Source: Streptomyces sp. B93 (GTDB lineage Bacteria; Actinomycetota; Actinomycetes; Streptomycetales; Streptomycetaceae). Taken from it: DNA of 52,235 bases. The notes beneath the pieces were generated by a model, which worked only from the letters and a program-made list of their open reading frames with translations, did no database searches and was not told the DNA's origin. Both the position numbers and the translations under genes were made by a program. Numbering within the stretch: the first letter of the stretch is position 1; the number at the start of each line of letters is the position of its first letter. Shown piece after piece: positions 8,352 to 16,987 of this stretch. The stretch spans positions 1 to 52,235 of the forward strand of contig NZ_JAGPXL010000046.1 in the NCBI RefSeq assembly GCF_018070565.1, read 5' to 3'.

Positions 8352-9740
8352 TCATGTGTCGCGGCCGACCCGGCCCAGTGACCGGTCCGCGACGCACGCG
8401 AGCAGGAACACCGCCGTCACGCCGACGAGCAGCCAGGCCATGGAGTGCAGTCCCGCACTGGTGGCGCCGTCACGGAAGAACACCGCGTTCGCCGCCGAGG
8501 CGAACAGCGCCCCGAGGTACATGAACGTACGCAGCAGTCCGGCCGATGAGCCCATGCGGGCCGGGTCGGCCTGCGCGTACAGCGCGTTCTGGTTGGCCAG
8601 TCCGATCAGGCCGTGGGGGATGCCCACGGCCGCGCTGAGCAGGACGAGCAGCCAGACCGGGCTGTCGCCGCCGAGCAGCAGCAGGGCGGCGACGCCCAGG
8701 CACTGGCAGACGGCGCCCACGACCAGCTTGCCCCGGACCTGCCCCCGGCGTCCCGTCAGCGCGGTGACACCGATGGCGGTCGCCGACAGCGGCAGCAGAA
8801 GCAGACCGGCCTGGGACGCGTTCAGCCCCCGGCCCTCCTGCAACCACTGACTGTAGCCGTAGAAGAAGGCGTACGACGTGGTGTAGGCGAGGAGTTGTCG
8901 GGTGAACGTGGCGAGGAGGGGTATGTTGCCGCCGAGGACCCGCAGGTCCATGAACGGCTCGTCCGTGCGGAGTTCACGGCGGACGAACACGGCACCCGTC
9001 ACCAGGCCGAGCACCGGCAGGTACCAGTGGGCGGCGGCCGGGTCCATCAGGAAGAACATGAACGCCGTCAGGGACCCGGCGAACAGCAGCATGCCCGTGG
9101 TGTCGGTGCGTGTCGCCCTGGCCGGGGGAGTGGCGCGCGGCAGCCACAGCGCGCCCAGGACGAGGCAGGCCAGCGACAGCGGCACATTGATGCCGAAGAT
9201 CAGGTGCCAGCCGCCGGTGCCGATCAGGAGGCCGCCGAGGGCTGGTCCGACGACCGCGAAGACCTGGTTGGAGATCGACAGCGCCGTCAGGACACCGCTG
9301 GGGCTCTTCTCGCCGGTGCGCTCGGACTCGGAGCGCAGCAGCGACATCGAGGCCGGGAAGGCCGCCGAGGTCCCGAACCCGAGCAGGACGCGGGAGGCGA
9401 CCAGCACCCACAGGTTCGGCGCGAGGGTGCCCAGCAGTCCGGCGGCGCCGACCAGGGCGGTGCCCAGCAGATAGAGCCGCCGCGGCCCGAACGTGTCCAC
9501 GAGCCGGCCGATCACCGGCTGGCCGACTGCCGTCGCGAGGTAGAGGCCCGAGACCAGCCAGGCCGTCTGCGAGGGCGGCGCGTCGAAGGCGCGGCCGATG
9601 GGGATCAGCGCGACCGCGAGCATCGAGGAGTTGACCGGGTTCAGGACCGAGCCAAGGATCATGAGCGCGATCAGGCGCCGGTCGAAGCCGCTCCGCTCGC
9701 CCTGCCGCGGCCCGTGTGACCGTCGGGCGAGCCGGGTCAC
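8352..9740 (-). CDS. MFS transporter (drug:H+ antiporter type)
   Basis: 462 residues, hydrophobic throughout with 12-14 predicted membrane segments. Motif A-like GRLVDTFGPRRLYL follows TM2, and motif C-like VGPALGGLLIG lies in TM5, as in multidrug/antiseptic exporters. GTG 9740 overlaps the TGA of the MarR gene as GTGA, so translation is coupled. Probably exports a toxic small molecule sensed by the MarR protein. Confidence 0.9.
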   Translation of the reverse strand: MTRLARRSHGPRQGERSGFDRRLIALMILGSVLNPVNSSMLAVALIPIGRAFDAPPSQTAWLVSGLYLATAVGQPVIGRLVDTFGPRRLYLLGTALVGAAGLLGTLAPNLWVLVASRVLLGFGTSAAFPASMSLLRSESERTGEKSPSGVLTALSISNQVFAVVGPALGGLLIGTGGWHLIFGINVPLSLACLVLGALWLPRATPPARATRTDTTGMLLFAGSLTAFMFFLMDPAAAHWYLPVLGLVTGAVFVRRELRTDEPFMDLRVLGGNIPLLATFTRQLLAYTTSYAFFYGYSQWLQEGRGLNASQAGLLLLPLSATAIGVTALTGRRGQVRGKLVVGAVCQCLGVAALLLLGGDSPVWLLVLLSAAVGIPHGLIGLANQNALYAQADPARMGSSAGLLRTFMYLGALFASAANAVFFRDGATSAGLHSMAWLLVGVTAVFLLACVADRSLGRVGRDT

Positions 9741-10219
9741 GCCTGCGCCACCCTGTCGAGCAGTGCCATGGCGGTGATGACGGCCCGCACCTCGTCCTCG
9801 GTGCCGTGCTCCTGGAGGGCCCGGGCGAGCCACTCCTGACGCGCGAGGCGGTCGCCCCGGCGCCGCTCGTACCCGCGTTCGGTGAGCGAGACCAGCTGGC
9901 GGCGCCCGTCGTCGGGGTCCTGACTGCGGACGACGAGCCCCGCCTGTTCCAGGGCGAGCACGGTCTTGGCCATCGACTGCGGCCGTACGCCCTCGGCGGC
10001 GGCGAGATCACTGGCGGAGGCGGGGCCGTTGCGGGCGAGGCGGCGCAGGACGGAACTCTGCGGCGGAGAGGGCTCCCTGTCCTCGTACCGGCCCGGGTTC
10101 ACCGCTTCCTCGGCGGCCTCCAGCGCCCGCAGCTTGCGGCGGATCCGGCTCACCACCACCCAGATGTCGGCGGCCGCCTGGAGCGCGGCCTCGGTCAGGG
10201 GTTCCTCGTCCGTGGTCAT
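9737..10219 (-). CDS. MarR-family transcriptional regulator
   Basis: 160 residues. Winged HTH in the middle (SSVLRRLARNGPASASDLAAAEGVRPQS, then a recognition helix ending KTVLALEQAGLV) and the MarR wing signature DPDDGRRQLVSLTERG. First gene of a two-gene operon with the MFS exporter. A near-perfect 24-bp palindrome 20 nt upstream is the likely operator, so it probably represses itself and the pump until a phenolic or similar ligand binds. Confidence 0.93.
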   Translation of the reverse strand: MTTDEEPLTEAALQAAADIWVVVSRIRRKLRALEAAEEAVNPGRYEDREPSPPQSSVLRRLARNGPASASDLAAAEGVRPQSMAKTVLALEQAGLVVRSQDPDDGRRQLVSLTERGYERRRGDRLARQEWLARALQEHGTEDEVRAVITAMALLDRVAQA

Positions 10220-10238
10220 ACCCCGAGAGTAGATCGAC

Positions 10239-10262
10239 AGCCCAGGCTGTACAACCTGGGCT
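10239..10262. promoter_or_regulatory. MarR-type operator palindrome
   Basis: Perfect 8-bp arms AGCCCAGG and CCTGGGCT around a centre containing TGTACA. Of 12 base pairs in the dyad, only one (10247/10254) mismatches. It starts 20 nt upstream of the marR-like ATG. Confidence 0.75.
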
Positions 10263-10306
10263 GAAGAAATAACGCCGGACGATGCCCCGGCCCAGGCAGG
10301 CGGGAA

Positions 10307-10630
10307 TCAGGGCTCTTTCGCGACGAAGACACGAGCCTCGTCGATCAGATCGACCCACAGGGTCTCGTCCCGGTCGCTGACGAGGACCCACTCGCGGAAG
10401 GTCCGCCCGGCCGGGGCGAACGGACTGCCGACGCCCGCCTCGATGAGTTCCTGGACGCGCTCGCGGGGGAGCTTGACGATCAGGTCGCCGGAGCGACGGT
10501 CGCAGGAGGCGAAGAACCCGCCCGCCACCCGCAGACAGGGAAAACCCATCATCGTGCCGGTGGCCACGTCGGACCGGGCGAGCGCGGACCTGCTGGTGCG
10601 GGTGAAGAAGTCGGTGGGGCGGTCATCCAT
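10307..10630 (-). CDS. TfoX/Sxy N-terminal-domain protein
   Basis: 107 residues. Pattern fits TfoX_N: TGTMMGFPCLRVAGGFFAS, a charged DLIVKLPRERVQEL strand-helix, then AGRTFREWVLV. Small cytoplasmic alpha/beta protein of unknown role in actinomycetes; competence regulation is known only for the gamma-proteobacterial relatives. ATG 10630 has GGGAGA upstream. Stands alone, 43 nt from the MarR operator and divergent from the methyltransferase gene. Confidence 0.7.
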   Translation of the reverse strand: MDDRPTDFFTRTSRSALARSDVATGTMMGFPCLRVAGGFFASCDRRSGDLIVKLPRERVQELIEAGVGSPFAPAGRTFREWVLVSDRDETLWVDLIDEARVFVAKEP

Positions 10631-10778
10631 GGGGCTGTCTCCCGTTCGGGTCGGGTGTGCTGCCGGGCCGTGGACCGACCCCATGATGACGGCGCGCCCC
10701 GTCGAACGGGCGGTGGCCGGCCTGGCCGTCGCCGAAATTGCCGGGCCCAAGTCCCCCGCACAGCCCTATGGTTGGGCG

Positions 10779-11447
10779 ATGCGCGCACGCCCTGTTGATC
10801 GTCCCGCCGATCTCGACGTGGTCCGTGAGTCCTATGACCGCGTGGCCGACAACTACGCCCACATGGTGGAGACGACGGGAATCGGAGACATCCGCCGCCA
10901 TCCCTGGCACAAGGCCTCGATCGACGCCTTCGCCGACACCGTGGAAGGGCTCGGGCCGGTCCTCGACGTCGGCTGCGGACCCGGAACGGTGACCGCCTAC
11001 CTCGCCGAACGCGGACTGGACGTGTCCGGCGTCGATCTCTCACCCCGCATGATCGAGAACGCGCGCCGTCTCCATCCGCACTGCCGCTTCAGCGTCGCCT
11101 CCGCCACCGACCTCGACCTCGACGAGGCGTCCCTGGGCGGCGTACTCGGATGGTGGTCGCTGTTCAACCTCCCCCGCGACATCCTTCCCCAGGTCCTCGC
11201 CCTGTTCGCGCACGCGCTGAAGCCGGGCGGACACCTCATCACCGCGACCCACGTCGGCGACGAGGACGCCCTGCGCACCGAGGCCTACGGGGGCGTGCCC
11301 GTTCGCTGGACGACCCACAAATGGCGCCCGGAACGACTCGTCGGCCTGATCGAGAAAGCGGGCCTGGAAGTGGTCGCCGAACTGCGGCTGCCCCCGGAGG
11401 AGTACAGCGGGCCGGGCCTCGTCGTCATGGCCAAGCGCCCCGGCTGA
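10779..11447 (+). CDS. Class I SAM-dependent methyltransferase
   Basis: 222 residues. SAM-binding motif I PVLDVGCGPGTVTAYLA near residue 58, the acidic strand VSGVDLSPRMIENAR (motif II), and LFAHALKPGGHLITATH (post-motif III). N-terminus (VRESYDRVADNYAHM) is typical of UbiE/Methyltransf_11-like enzymes. Small-molecule substrate unknown. ATG 10779 chosen because homology starts right after it; earlier in-frame starts lie in non-homologous sequence. Confidence 0.85.
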   Translation: MRARPVDRPADLDVVRESYDRVADNYAHMVETTGIGDIRRHPWHKASIDAFADTVEGLGPVLDVGCGPGTVTAYLAERGLDVSGVDLSPRMIENARRLHPHCRFSVASATDLDLDEASLGGVLGWWSLFNLPRDILPQVLALFAHALKPGGHLITATHVGDEDALRTEAYGGVPVRWTTHKWRPERLVGLIEKAGLEVVAELRLPPEEYSGPGLVVMAKRPG

Positions 11448-11508
11448 GGCGGAGACGCCGCAGGCCGGCGACAGCGTGAACCCGGAAGCCGAGTGATGAG
11501 GAGGGCGC

Positions 11509-12432
11509 GTGCGATTCGCGCTGGACGCACTGTTCGCCGACGTGCCCGCCGAGCAGATCGACGAAGCCCGCGCCTTCTACCGGTCGAGGGCCGCGGGCCG
11601 CGGCCCCGGCACGCCGGAGGAGCTGAAGGAGGCACGGGCGCGGCTGTCCGAGTTCCGGCCGGCCGAGCCGCCCGCCACCGAGGAGACGATCGAGGCGCGG
11701 GAACGGCGCGTCCCCGTCCGGGTCCTCACCCCTGCCGACGGCCCGCCGCGGGGCGTCTACCTGGACATCCACGGAGGCGGGTTCTACATGGACCGCGCCG
11801 CGCGGGGAGACCGGCGCAACCGCGACCTCGCCGACGCCCTGAACGTCGTCGTGGTCAGCGTCGACTACCGGCTGGCCCCCGAGCACCCCTGGCCCGCGGC
11901 CCCCGACGACTGCGAGGCGGCGGCGCTCTGGCTCGTCGAAGAAGCCGAAGCCCGCTTCGGGACGTCCCGACTCGCCATCGGCGGAAGGTCCGCGGGCGCC
12001 ACCCTCGCCCTGACGACCCTGCTCCGGCTGCGCGACAGGGGCGCCGACACCGTCGGCCGGTTCACCGGCGCCGCGCTCGAGTACGGGACGTACGACCTGA
12101 GCGCACGGACCCCGGCCGGACGCCGGATCGCGGACGAGTACTTCATCCAGGCGTACGTCGGCCAGGTCGAGGACCGCACCGCCCCCGACATCTCCCCCCT
12201 CTACGGCGACCTGCGCGGGCTTCCTGCCACGCTGCTCGTCGTCGGGGCCGCGGACGTGTTGCTGGAGGACAACCTGGCGCTGGCGTGCCGGTTGTCGGCG
12301 GCCGGGAACGACGTCGAACTGCGCGTCTACCCCGAGTCGCCCCACGGTTTCACCGGCCACCCCACGGCACTGGCCAGGACGGCCCTCGGCGGCGTCCACA
12401 CCTGGCTGCGCGACCGGATCACACGGCCGTAG
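11509..12432 (+). CDS. Alpha/beta hydrolase, hormone-sensitive-lipase family esterase
   Basis: 307 residues. Oxyanion-hole motif DIHGGGFYM near residue 86, nucleophile elbow GGRSAG (G-x-S-x-G), Asp in GAADVLLED and catalytic His in SPHGFTGH complete the triad. VVVSVDYRLAPEHPWPAAPDD is the classic HSL-family run. Cytoplasmic carboxylesterase with an unknown ester substrate. GTG start at 11509 with GAGGAGG 6 nt upstream. Confidence 0.9.
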   Translation: MRFALDALFADVPAEQIDEARAFYRSRAAGRGPGTPEELKEARARLSEFRPAEPPATEETIEARERRVPVRVLTPADGPPRGVYLDIHGGGFYMDRAARGDRRNRDLADALNVVVVSVDYRLAPEHPWPAAPDDCEAAALWLVEEAEARFGTSRLAIGGRSAGATLALTTLLRLRDRGADTVGRFTGAALEYGTYDLSARTPAGRRIADEYFIQAYVGQVEDRTAPDISPLYGDLRGLPATLLVVGAADVLLEDNLALACRLSAAGNDVELRVYPESPHGFTGHPTALARTALGGVHTWLRDRITRP

Positions 12433-12484
12433 GAACGAAGGTGCGGCCGTTCCCCGAGTTGCCGGGGGGAGAGAGGGGAGCACG

Positions 12485-13237
12485 ATGGGCACCATGAGAG
12501 TCGCTGTCGCCGGGGCAACCGGGAACATCGGGGCCCGCACCACCGCCGCACTGGAGCGGAACGGGCACGAGGTCGTGCGCATCAGCCGCCGACTGGGCGT
12601 GGACCTGATCACCGGGGAGGGCCTCGACGCCGCGCTGGCCGGAGCCGACGCCGTCGTGGACGCCATGAGCTACGAGGGAGCCGACCGGGACGATGCGGTG
12701 GCGTACTTCGGCACCAGCACCCGGAACCTGCTCGCCGCCGAGGAACGGGCGGGCGTCCGTCATCACGTCCTGCTCTCCATCGTCGGCATCCACCGGGTGG
12801 ACGGCAACGCCCACTACGCGGGCAAGCGCGAGCAGGAGCGCCTCGTGAGCGAGGGGCCGGTGCCGTGGACGATCGTCCCCTTCACCCAGTTCCACGACTT
12901 CGCGGCGACGGTCACGGCCTGGACCGAGCAGGACGGTACGGCCACGATCCCACCGCTGCTCGTCCAGCCCATCGCGCCCGACGACGTGGCCGACGTCCTC
13001 GCCGAGATCGCCACCGGCACCCCGCGAGGACGCCACCGCGACGTCGCCGGCCCTGAGCCACAGGACCTGGTGGACATGGCCCGCCGCACCAACGACGCGC
13101 GCGGCCACACGGTCAAGCTGGTGCCGACATGGTCGACACTGCTCGGCCCGGAGATGGCGGGCAACGTGCTCCTGCCCGACGACGACGCCCGTATCGCGCC
13201 CACCACCTTCGACGAGTGGCTCACGGACCCCCGTTAG
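12485..13237 (+). CDS. NmrA-like NAD(P)-binding protein (atypical SDR)
   Basis: 250 residues. N-terminal Rossmann motif VAVAGATGNIGARTTAAL, VVDAMSYEG, and HHVLLSIVGIH, as in the SDR_a5/NmrA-like NAD(P)H-binding family. HYAGKREQERLV supplies a Tyr-x3-Lys, so oxidoreductase activity is possible, though many relatives are redox sensors. Follows the esterase gene by 52 nt on the same strand; cotranscription likely. Confidence 0.85.
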   Translation: MGTMRVAVAGATGNIGARTTAALERNGHEVVRISRRLGVDLITGEGLDAALAGADAVVDAMSYEGADRDDAVAYFGTSTRNLLAAEERAGVRHHVLLSIVGIHRVDGNAHYAGKREQERLVSEGPVPWTIVPFTQFHDFAATVTAWTEQDGTATIPPLLVQPIAPDDVADVLAEIATGTPRGRHRDVAGPEPQDLVDMARRTNDARGHTVKLVPTWSTLLGPEMAGNVLLPDDDARIAPTTFDEWLTDPR

Positions 13238-13254
13238 CCGGCACCGCCGTCGGA

Positions 13255-13659
13255 TCAGCCCTGCGTGTCACCCGAGTCGAGCGCGGCGAGGGCGGCGTCG
13301 AGCCGACGGGTGGCCTCCTCGGCCACCGGGCGCAGGGCGTCGAGTTCGGTCAGGGCGACCATGGTGTTCGGATCGAGCGCCTGTACGGCCGTACGGTCGC
13401 CGTCGCGGCGGACGACGACGTTGCAGGGCAGCAGCAGACCGATGGAGCGGTCGGTCTCCAGGGCGCGGTGGGCGAGCGGGGGGTTGCAGGCCCCGAGGAT
13501 GACGTAGTCCTCCATGTCGTGGTCGAGCTTGGCCTTGAGCGTGGCGGTGACATCGATCTCGGTGAGGATGCCGAAGCCCTGGGCGGCGAGGGCGTCGCGG
13601 ACCCGGCTGACGGTGGTGGCGAAGTCGGAGTCGAGGTGCACGGTGCGGTCGTAGCGCAT
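13255..13659 (-). CDS. DUF302 domain protein
   Basis: 134 residues. Matches DUF302: FATTVSRVRDALAAQGFGILTEIDV at the start, KLDHDMEDYVILGACNPPLAHRAL in the middle with a conserved Cys, and GLLLPCNVVVRR. Function unknown, but the domain recurs beside rhodanese and sulfide-oxidation genes, as here. Last gene of the sulfide operon. ATG 13659 is the only start consistent with the domain. Confidence 0.9.
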   Translation of the reverse strand: MRYDRTVHLDSDFATTVSRVRDALAAQGFGILTEIDVTATLKAKLDHDMEDYVILGACNPPLAHRALETDRSIGLLLPCNVVVRRDGDRTAVQALDPNTMVALTELDALRPVAEEATRRLDAALAALDSGDTQG

Positions 13660-13735
13660 GATGGTGGCCTGTCCTGGTGGTCGGTCGGCGGGCGGGGGTC
13701 GACACCCATGAGTACCCATGAATCGTCGCGCCGGA

Positions 13736-15121
13736 TCAGGCGTCCACCCGTGCGGGCTGGGCGAGCCAGGCGCCGTAGCCGCCGAGCAGGTCGGAGACGT
13801 CGGCGAGCCCCTTGTGGCGCAGCAGGCTCGCGGCGATGGACGAGCGGTGCCCACCGGCGCAGTGGACCACGAGCGGCCGGTCGGCCGGGATCTCGTCGAT
13901 ACGGCGGGACAGCTCGGCCAGCGGGATGTGCAGCGAACCCTCAATGAAGCCCTCCTCGCGCTCGCCGCAGTTACGCACGTCCAGCACCAGGGGAGGCTCG
14001 GCACCGTCGAGCAACCCGCGCAACTCGTCCACGGTCAGACGGCTCGCCCTCGTCATCTCCTCGGCCAGCGCGGGGAACGCACCCTCGGGTTCGCGCAGAT
14101 AGCCGCCGACCTTGTCGAAGCCGATCCGCGCGAGGCGGGTGACGACCTCCTCCTCGCGGTCCTGCGGTGCGATCACCACGACCTCCTCGTCGGGGGAGAC
14201 GACCATGCCCGACTGCTCGGCGAAGCGGCCGTCCGCGGGCACGTTGACCGAGCCGCGCAGGTGTCCGGGTGCGAAGTCCTGCGGCGAGCGGGCGTCGAGC
14301 ACGACCGCTCCCGCCGCGCGCCGCTCCATGAACTCCCCGACCGACAGGGGCCGCGGCGCGGCGGCCGCGTCGTAGAGGCCGTGCTCCTTGCGGTTGAGGA
14401 TGGCGTCGTAGACGAAGTAGGCGGGGGCGGACGGCTGACCGGCCGTCACCAGTTCCACGAACCGGTCCCGGCTCATCGGGCGGCAGGCGTAGTTGGTGGC
14501 GCGCTGCTCACCGATGGTGGACTGGCGCTGGGTGGAGAGGTTCTTGCCGCAGGCGGACCCGGCGCCGTGCGCGGGGAAGACCCGGACCGGGTCGGGCAGG
14601 GCCATCAGCTTGTTGTGCACGGTGTCGTAGAGCATCGTGCCGAGTTCCTCGGCGGTCACCCCGATGGAGGCGAGCAGGTCGGGGCGGCCGACGTCGCCGA
14701 TGAACAGCGCGTCGCCGGTGAGCACGCCGTAGGGCACGGTGTCGTCCCGGTGCTCGTACACCAGGACGCTGACCGACTCAGGGGTGTGACCGGGGGTTTC
14801 GAGGATCTCCAGTGTCACGTCACCGAGGCTGATGCGCTCCCCGTCGGTCAGCTTGCGGATGGGGTACTCGGCCTCGGCGCGCTGCCCGTAGCCGATCCAG
14901 GCGCCGGTGCGGTCGGCGAGTTCCAGGTGTCCGGCGAGGAAGTCGGCGTGGAAGTGGGTGTTGACGACGGCCTCGATGGTGAAACCGTGGGTGGCGGCGT
15001 CGGTGACGTACTCGGTGACGTCCCGGCGCGGGTCCACGACGACGGCCCTGCCGGTGGTCTCGTCGGCGATCATGTAGGACGCGTGGGAGAGGCAGTCCAG
15101 GTAGTACTGGGCGAAGAACAT
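13736..15121 (-). CDS. Persulfide dioxygenase-rhodanese fusion (CstB/ETHE1-like)
   Basis: 461 residues. N-terminal metallo-beta-lactamase fold with THFHADFLAGH (His56, His58, Asp60, His65), the non-heme iron site of ETHE1-type persulfide dioxygenases; GHTPESVSVLV and PAHGAGSACG follow. Two rhodanese-like domains come after, about 265-355 and 365-455. The first has lost the catalytic Cys (VVIAPQDREEE), the second has it (HCAGGHRS, Cys421). This is the CstB layout, oxidising glutathione- or other LMW-persulfides to thiosulfate or sulfite. ATG 15121 has GGAGGT upstream. Cotranscribed with the SQR gene. Confidence 0.92.
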   Translation of the reverse strand: MFFAQYYLDCLSHASYMIADETTGRAVVVDPRRDVTEYVTDAATHGFTIEAVVNTHFHADFLAGHLELADRTGAWIGYGQRAEAEYPIRKLTDGERISLGDVTLEILETPGHTPESVSVLVYEHRDDTVPYGVLTGDALFIGDVGRPDLLASIGVTAEELGTMLYDTVHNKLMALPDPVRVFPAHGAGSACGKNLSTQRQSTIGEQRATNYACRPMSRDRFVELVTAGQPSAPAYFVYDAILNRKEHGLYDAAAAPRPLSVGEFMERRAAGAVVLDARSPQDFAPGHLRGSVNVPADGRFAEQSGMVVSPDEEVVVIAPQDREEEVVTRLARIGFDKVGGYLREPEGAFPALAEEMTRASRLTVDELRGLLDGAEPPLVLDVRNCGEREEGFIEGSLHIPLAELSRRIDEIPADRPLVVHCAGGHRSSIAASLLRHKGLADVSDLLGGYGAWLAQPARVDA

Positions 15122-15179
15122 GGTTCGGTGACCTCCGGTGTCGGGAAAGGGGTCGAGACGGCTGGGGGCAATGTGGGCA

Positions 15180-15195
15180 ATACCCACGGGGGTAT
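15180..15195. promoter_or_regulatory. CsoR/CstR-type operator in the SQR-dioxygenase gap
   Basis: ATACCCACGGGGGTAT: 6-bp arms ATACCC and GGGTAT around a GC-rich centre, differing at three positions from the perfect copy upstream of the SQR gene. Lies 59 nt upstream of the dioxygenase start, so the downstream genes may have their own regulated promoter. Confidence 0.6.
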
Positions 15196-15212
15196 ACGGG
15201 AAGGGGTCTGGG

Positions 15213-16451
15213 TCAGAGGCGGCCGGTCATCATGCCGTGCCAGTACACCGGCGGCAGCACGTACCGCTTGAACACCCACATGTCGCGCCGTTCCTTGAAC
15301 GTGTTGATCAGCGGGAACGTGGGCGCGGGCCGCAGGTCGTAGTCGAACTCGGCGAGCAGCATCCGGTCGCGGGCCGTCACCAGCGGGCAGGACGTGTAGC
15401 CGTCGTACCGGTGCGAGGGGGCGCGCCCCTTCATCACGTCCAGCAGGTTCCCCGCCACCACCGGCGCCTGCTTGCGCACCGCCGCGCCGGTCTTCGACGT
15501 GGGCAGGTGGGCCACGTCGCCGACCGCGAAGACGTTCTCGTAGGCCGGGTGACGGAGGGTGTACTTGTCGGTCGCGACGAAACCCTGCGGGCTCGCCGGG
15601 TCGGCCAGGGGGCTCGCCTTGATCCAGTCGGGTGCGCTCTGCGGTGGAACGGCGTGCAGGAGGTCGTAGTCGATGATCTCCTCGGTGCCGGTCGTGTGGT
15701 CGGTGACGGTCGCCTTGCGGGCGTCGCCGTCGACGGCGGTCATCTCCGAGCGCAGCCGCACCTCGATGCCGTACCGGTCGGCCACCCGCTCCAGGACCCG
15801 GGACCAGGCGGGCATCTTGAACAGGGTCGGGTCGGGGATGACGAGGACGATCCGGATGTCGTCGAGCACCTTGTGCCGGCGCCAGTAGTCGGCTGCCAGG
15901 TAGGCGATCTTCTGCGGGGCGCCGCCGCACTTGAGAGGGGTCGCCGGGTGGGTGAGGACGGCCGTGCCGGAGCGCAGCCGCCGGATCAGCTCCCAGGTGC
16001 GCGGGGCGTACTCGGGCGCGTAGTTGCTGCTCACGCGGTCGTGGCCGACGGCTTCGGACAGGCCCGGGACGCCGTCCCAGTCGAGTTGGAGACCGGGGGC
16101 CAGGACCAGGTGGTCGTAGCTGAGTACGTCGCCGCCGGACAGGGCCACCGTACGGGCGTCCGGGTCGACGGCGAGGGCGCGTCGGCGGATCCAGCGGACA
16201 CCGTCGGGTATGAGCGAGCCTTCGGGGCGGCGTGAGCTGCGCAGGGGTGCCTGGCCGCCGCCGACCAGGGTCCACAGGGGTTGGTACCAGTGTGTGTCAG
16301 ACGGTTCGATCAGGGTGACGTCGCTGACGCCCGCGCGGCGCAGACGGGCCGCGACGCTGATTCCGGCGGTGCCGCCGCCGACGACGGCGACGCGGTGGCG
16401 GCCGGAGTGCGAGGCGCCGGTGGACGAGGGGGTGGCGGTCTCGGGAGCCAC
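15213..16451 (-). CDS. sqr: Sulfide:quinone oxidoreductase, type II (SQOR-like)
   Basis: 412 residues. FAD-binding VAVVGGGTAGISVAARL, second dinucleotide region, and VFAVGDVAHLPTSKT for the flavin ribityl end. Exactly two Cys, both where SQR needs them: Cys175 in TPLKCGGAPQK and Cys355 in GYTSCPLVT, the pair that makes the trisulfide in mitochondrial-type SQR. Membrane-associated; passes electrons from sulfide to menaquinone and makes persulfide for the next enzyme. GTG 16451 with GAGGAGG upstream. Two CsoR/CstR-like sites precede it. Confidence 0.92.
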   Translation of the reverse strand: MAPETATPSSTGASHSGRHRVAVVGGGTAGISVAARLRRAGVSDVTLIEPSDTHWYQPLWTLVGGGQAPLRSSRRPEGSLIPDGVRWIRRRALAVDPDARTVALSGGDVLSYDHLVLAPGLQLDWDGVPGLSEAVGHDRVSSNYAPEYAPRTWELIRRLRSGTAVLTHPATPLKCGGAPQKIAYLAADYWRRHKVLDDIRIVLVIPDPTLFKMPAWSRVLERVADRYGIEVRLRSEMTAVDGDARKATVTDHTTGTEEIIDYDLLHAVPPQSAPDWIKASPLADPASPQGFVATDKYTLRHPAYENVFAVGDVAHLPTSKTGAAVRKQAPVVAGNLLDVMKGRAPSHRYDGYTSCPLVTARDRMLLAEFDYDLRPAPTFPLINTFKERRDMWVFKRYVLPPVYWHGMMTGRL

Positions 16452-16467
16452 TTGGTTGCCTCCTCAA

Positions 16468-16483
16468 ATACCCCGGGGGGTTT
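16468..16483. promoter_or_regulatory. Degenerate CsoR/CstR-type operator
   Basis: ATACCCCGGGGGGTTT: left half identical to the perfect site 40 nt away, right half with one change (GTTT for GTAT). Sits immediately upstream of the SQR ribosome-binding site. Confidence 0.6.
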
Positions 16484-16523
16484 CTTGTCGGCGAGCGTAC
16501 GGTGACTCGGGACGTCTCGTCAA

Positions 16524-16539
16524 ATACCCCCTGGGGTAT
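16524..16539. promoter_or_regulatory. Perfect CsoR/CstR-type operator
   Basis: ATACCCCCTGGGGTAT: perfect 7-bp arms around CT. This is the pseudo-palindrome recognised by CsoR-family repressors, including persulfide-sensing CstR. Positioned about 75 nt upstream of the SQR start, where a promoter would be. Confidence 0.75.
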
Positions 16540-16635
16540 CAGGGTGGGCGCTCTCGCCATGAGCCGGAAGGCCCGGTCACGGGCTCGGGAATGCCCGGTG
16601 GGGTGACGGTGTTCTGAGGGATGTCTGACATGGCT

Positions 16636-16649
16636 GAGTCAATCGACTC
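16636..16649. promoter_or_regulatory. Short inverted repeat upstream of L31
   Basis: GAGTC and GACTC arms around AATC, 34 nt upstream of the L31 start. It does not look like the Streptomyces Zur box; it could be an operator or mRNA hairpin. No stronger control element is visible here. Confidence 0.3.
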
Positions 16650-16682
16650 GGATGTGAGACGGTTCCAGAGGAGGGACGTTCC

Positions 16683-16943
16683 ATGAGGTCCGGCATCCAC
16701 CCCGTCTCCCGCCCCGTCGTCTTCCGCGACCGCGCCTCGGGGTTCCAGCTGCTCACCCGCTCGACGCTCGACAGCCGGCAGACGGTCGAGTGGGAGGACG
16801 GCGTCACCTACCCGGTCGTCGACGTCGAGATCTCGTCGGCGAGCCACCCGTTCTACACCGGCAAGTCACGCGTCGTGGACACCGCGGGCCGCGTCCAGCG
16901 TTTCGAGCGGCGCTACGGCCCTACGACCGCGGCACGCGGCTGA
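16683..16943 (+). CDS. rpmE2: 50S ribosomal protein L31, type B (cysteine-free)
   Basis: 86 residues. Starts GIHPVSRPVVFRDRASGFQLLTRSTL, contains YPVVDVEISSASHPFYTGKSR and ends RVQRFERRYG: the full type B L31 pattern. No Cys, so it is the zinc-independent paralog that replaces zinc L31 during zinc starvation. Strong ribosome site GAGGAGGG before the ATG. First gene of a pair with cysteine-free L36. Confidence 0.96.
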   Translation: MRSGIHPVSRPVVFRDRASGFQLLTRSTLDSRQTVEWEDGVTYPVVDVEISSASHPFYTGKSRVVDTAGRVQRFERRYGPTTAARG

Positions 16944-16987
16944 CAGCCGTCCATTCGACCCGTTCGACCTCCCGAGAGGAGACCCTC

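Noticed and set aside
7258..8850. A 530-residue plus-strand frame over the GH43-like gene
   Set aside because: Arg/Pro-rich shadow; the overlapping frame holds the Tat signal and glycosidase motifs.
16540..16682. Zur box upstream of L31
   Set aside because: Looked for TGAAAA-n-TTTTCA-type symmetry and found none.
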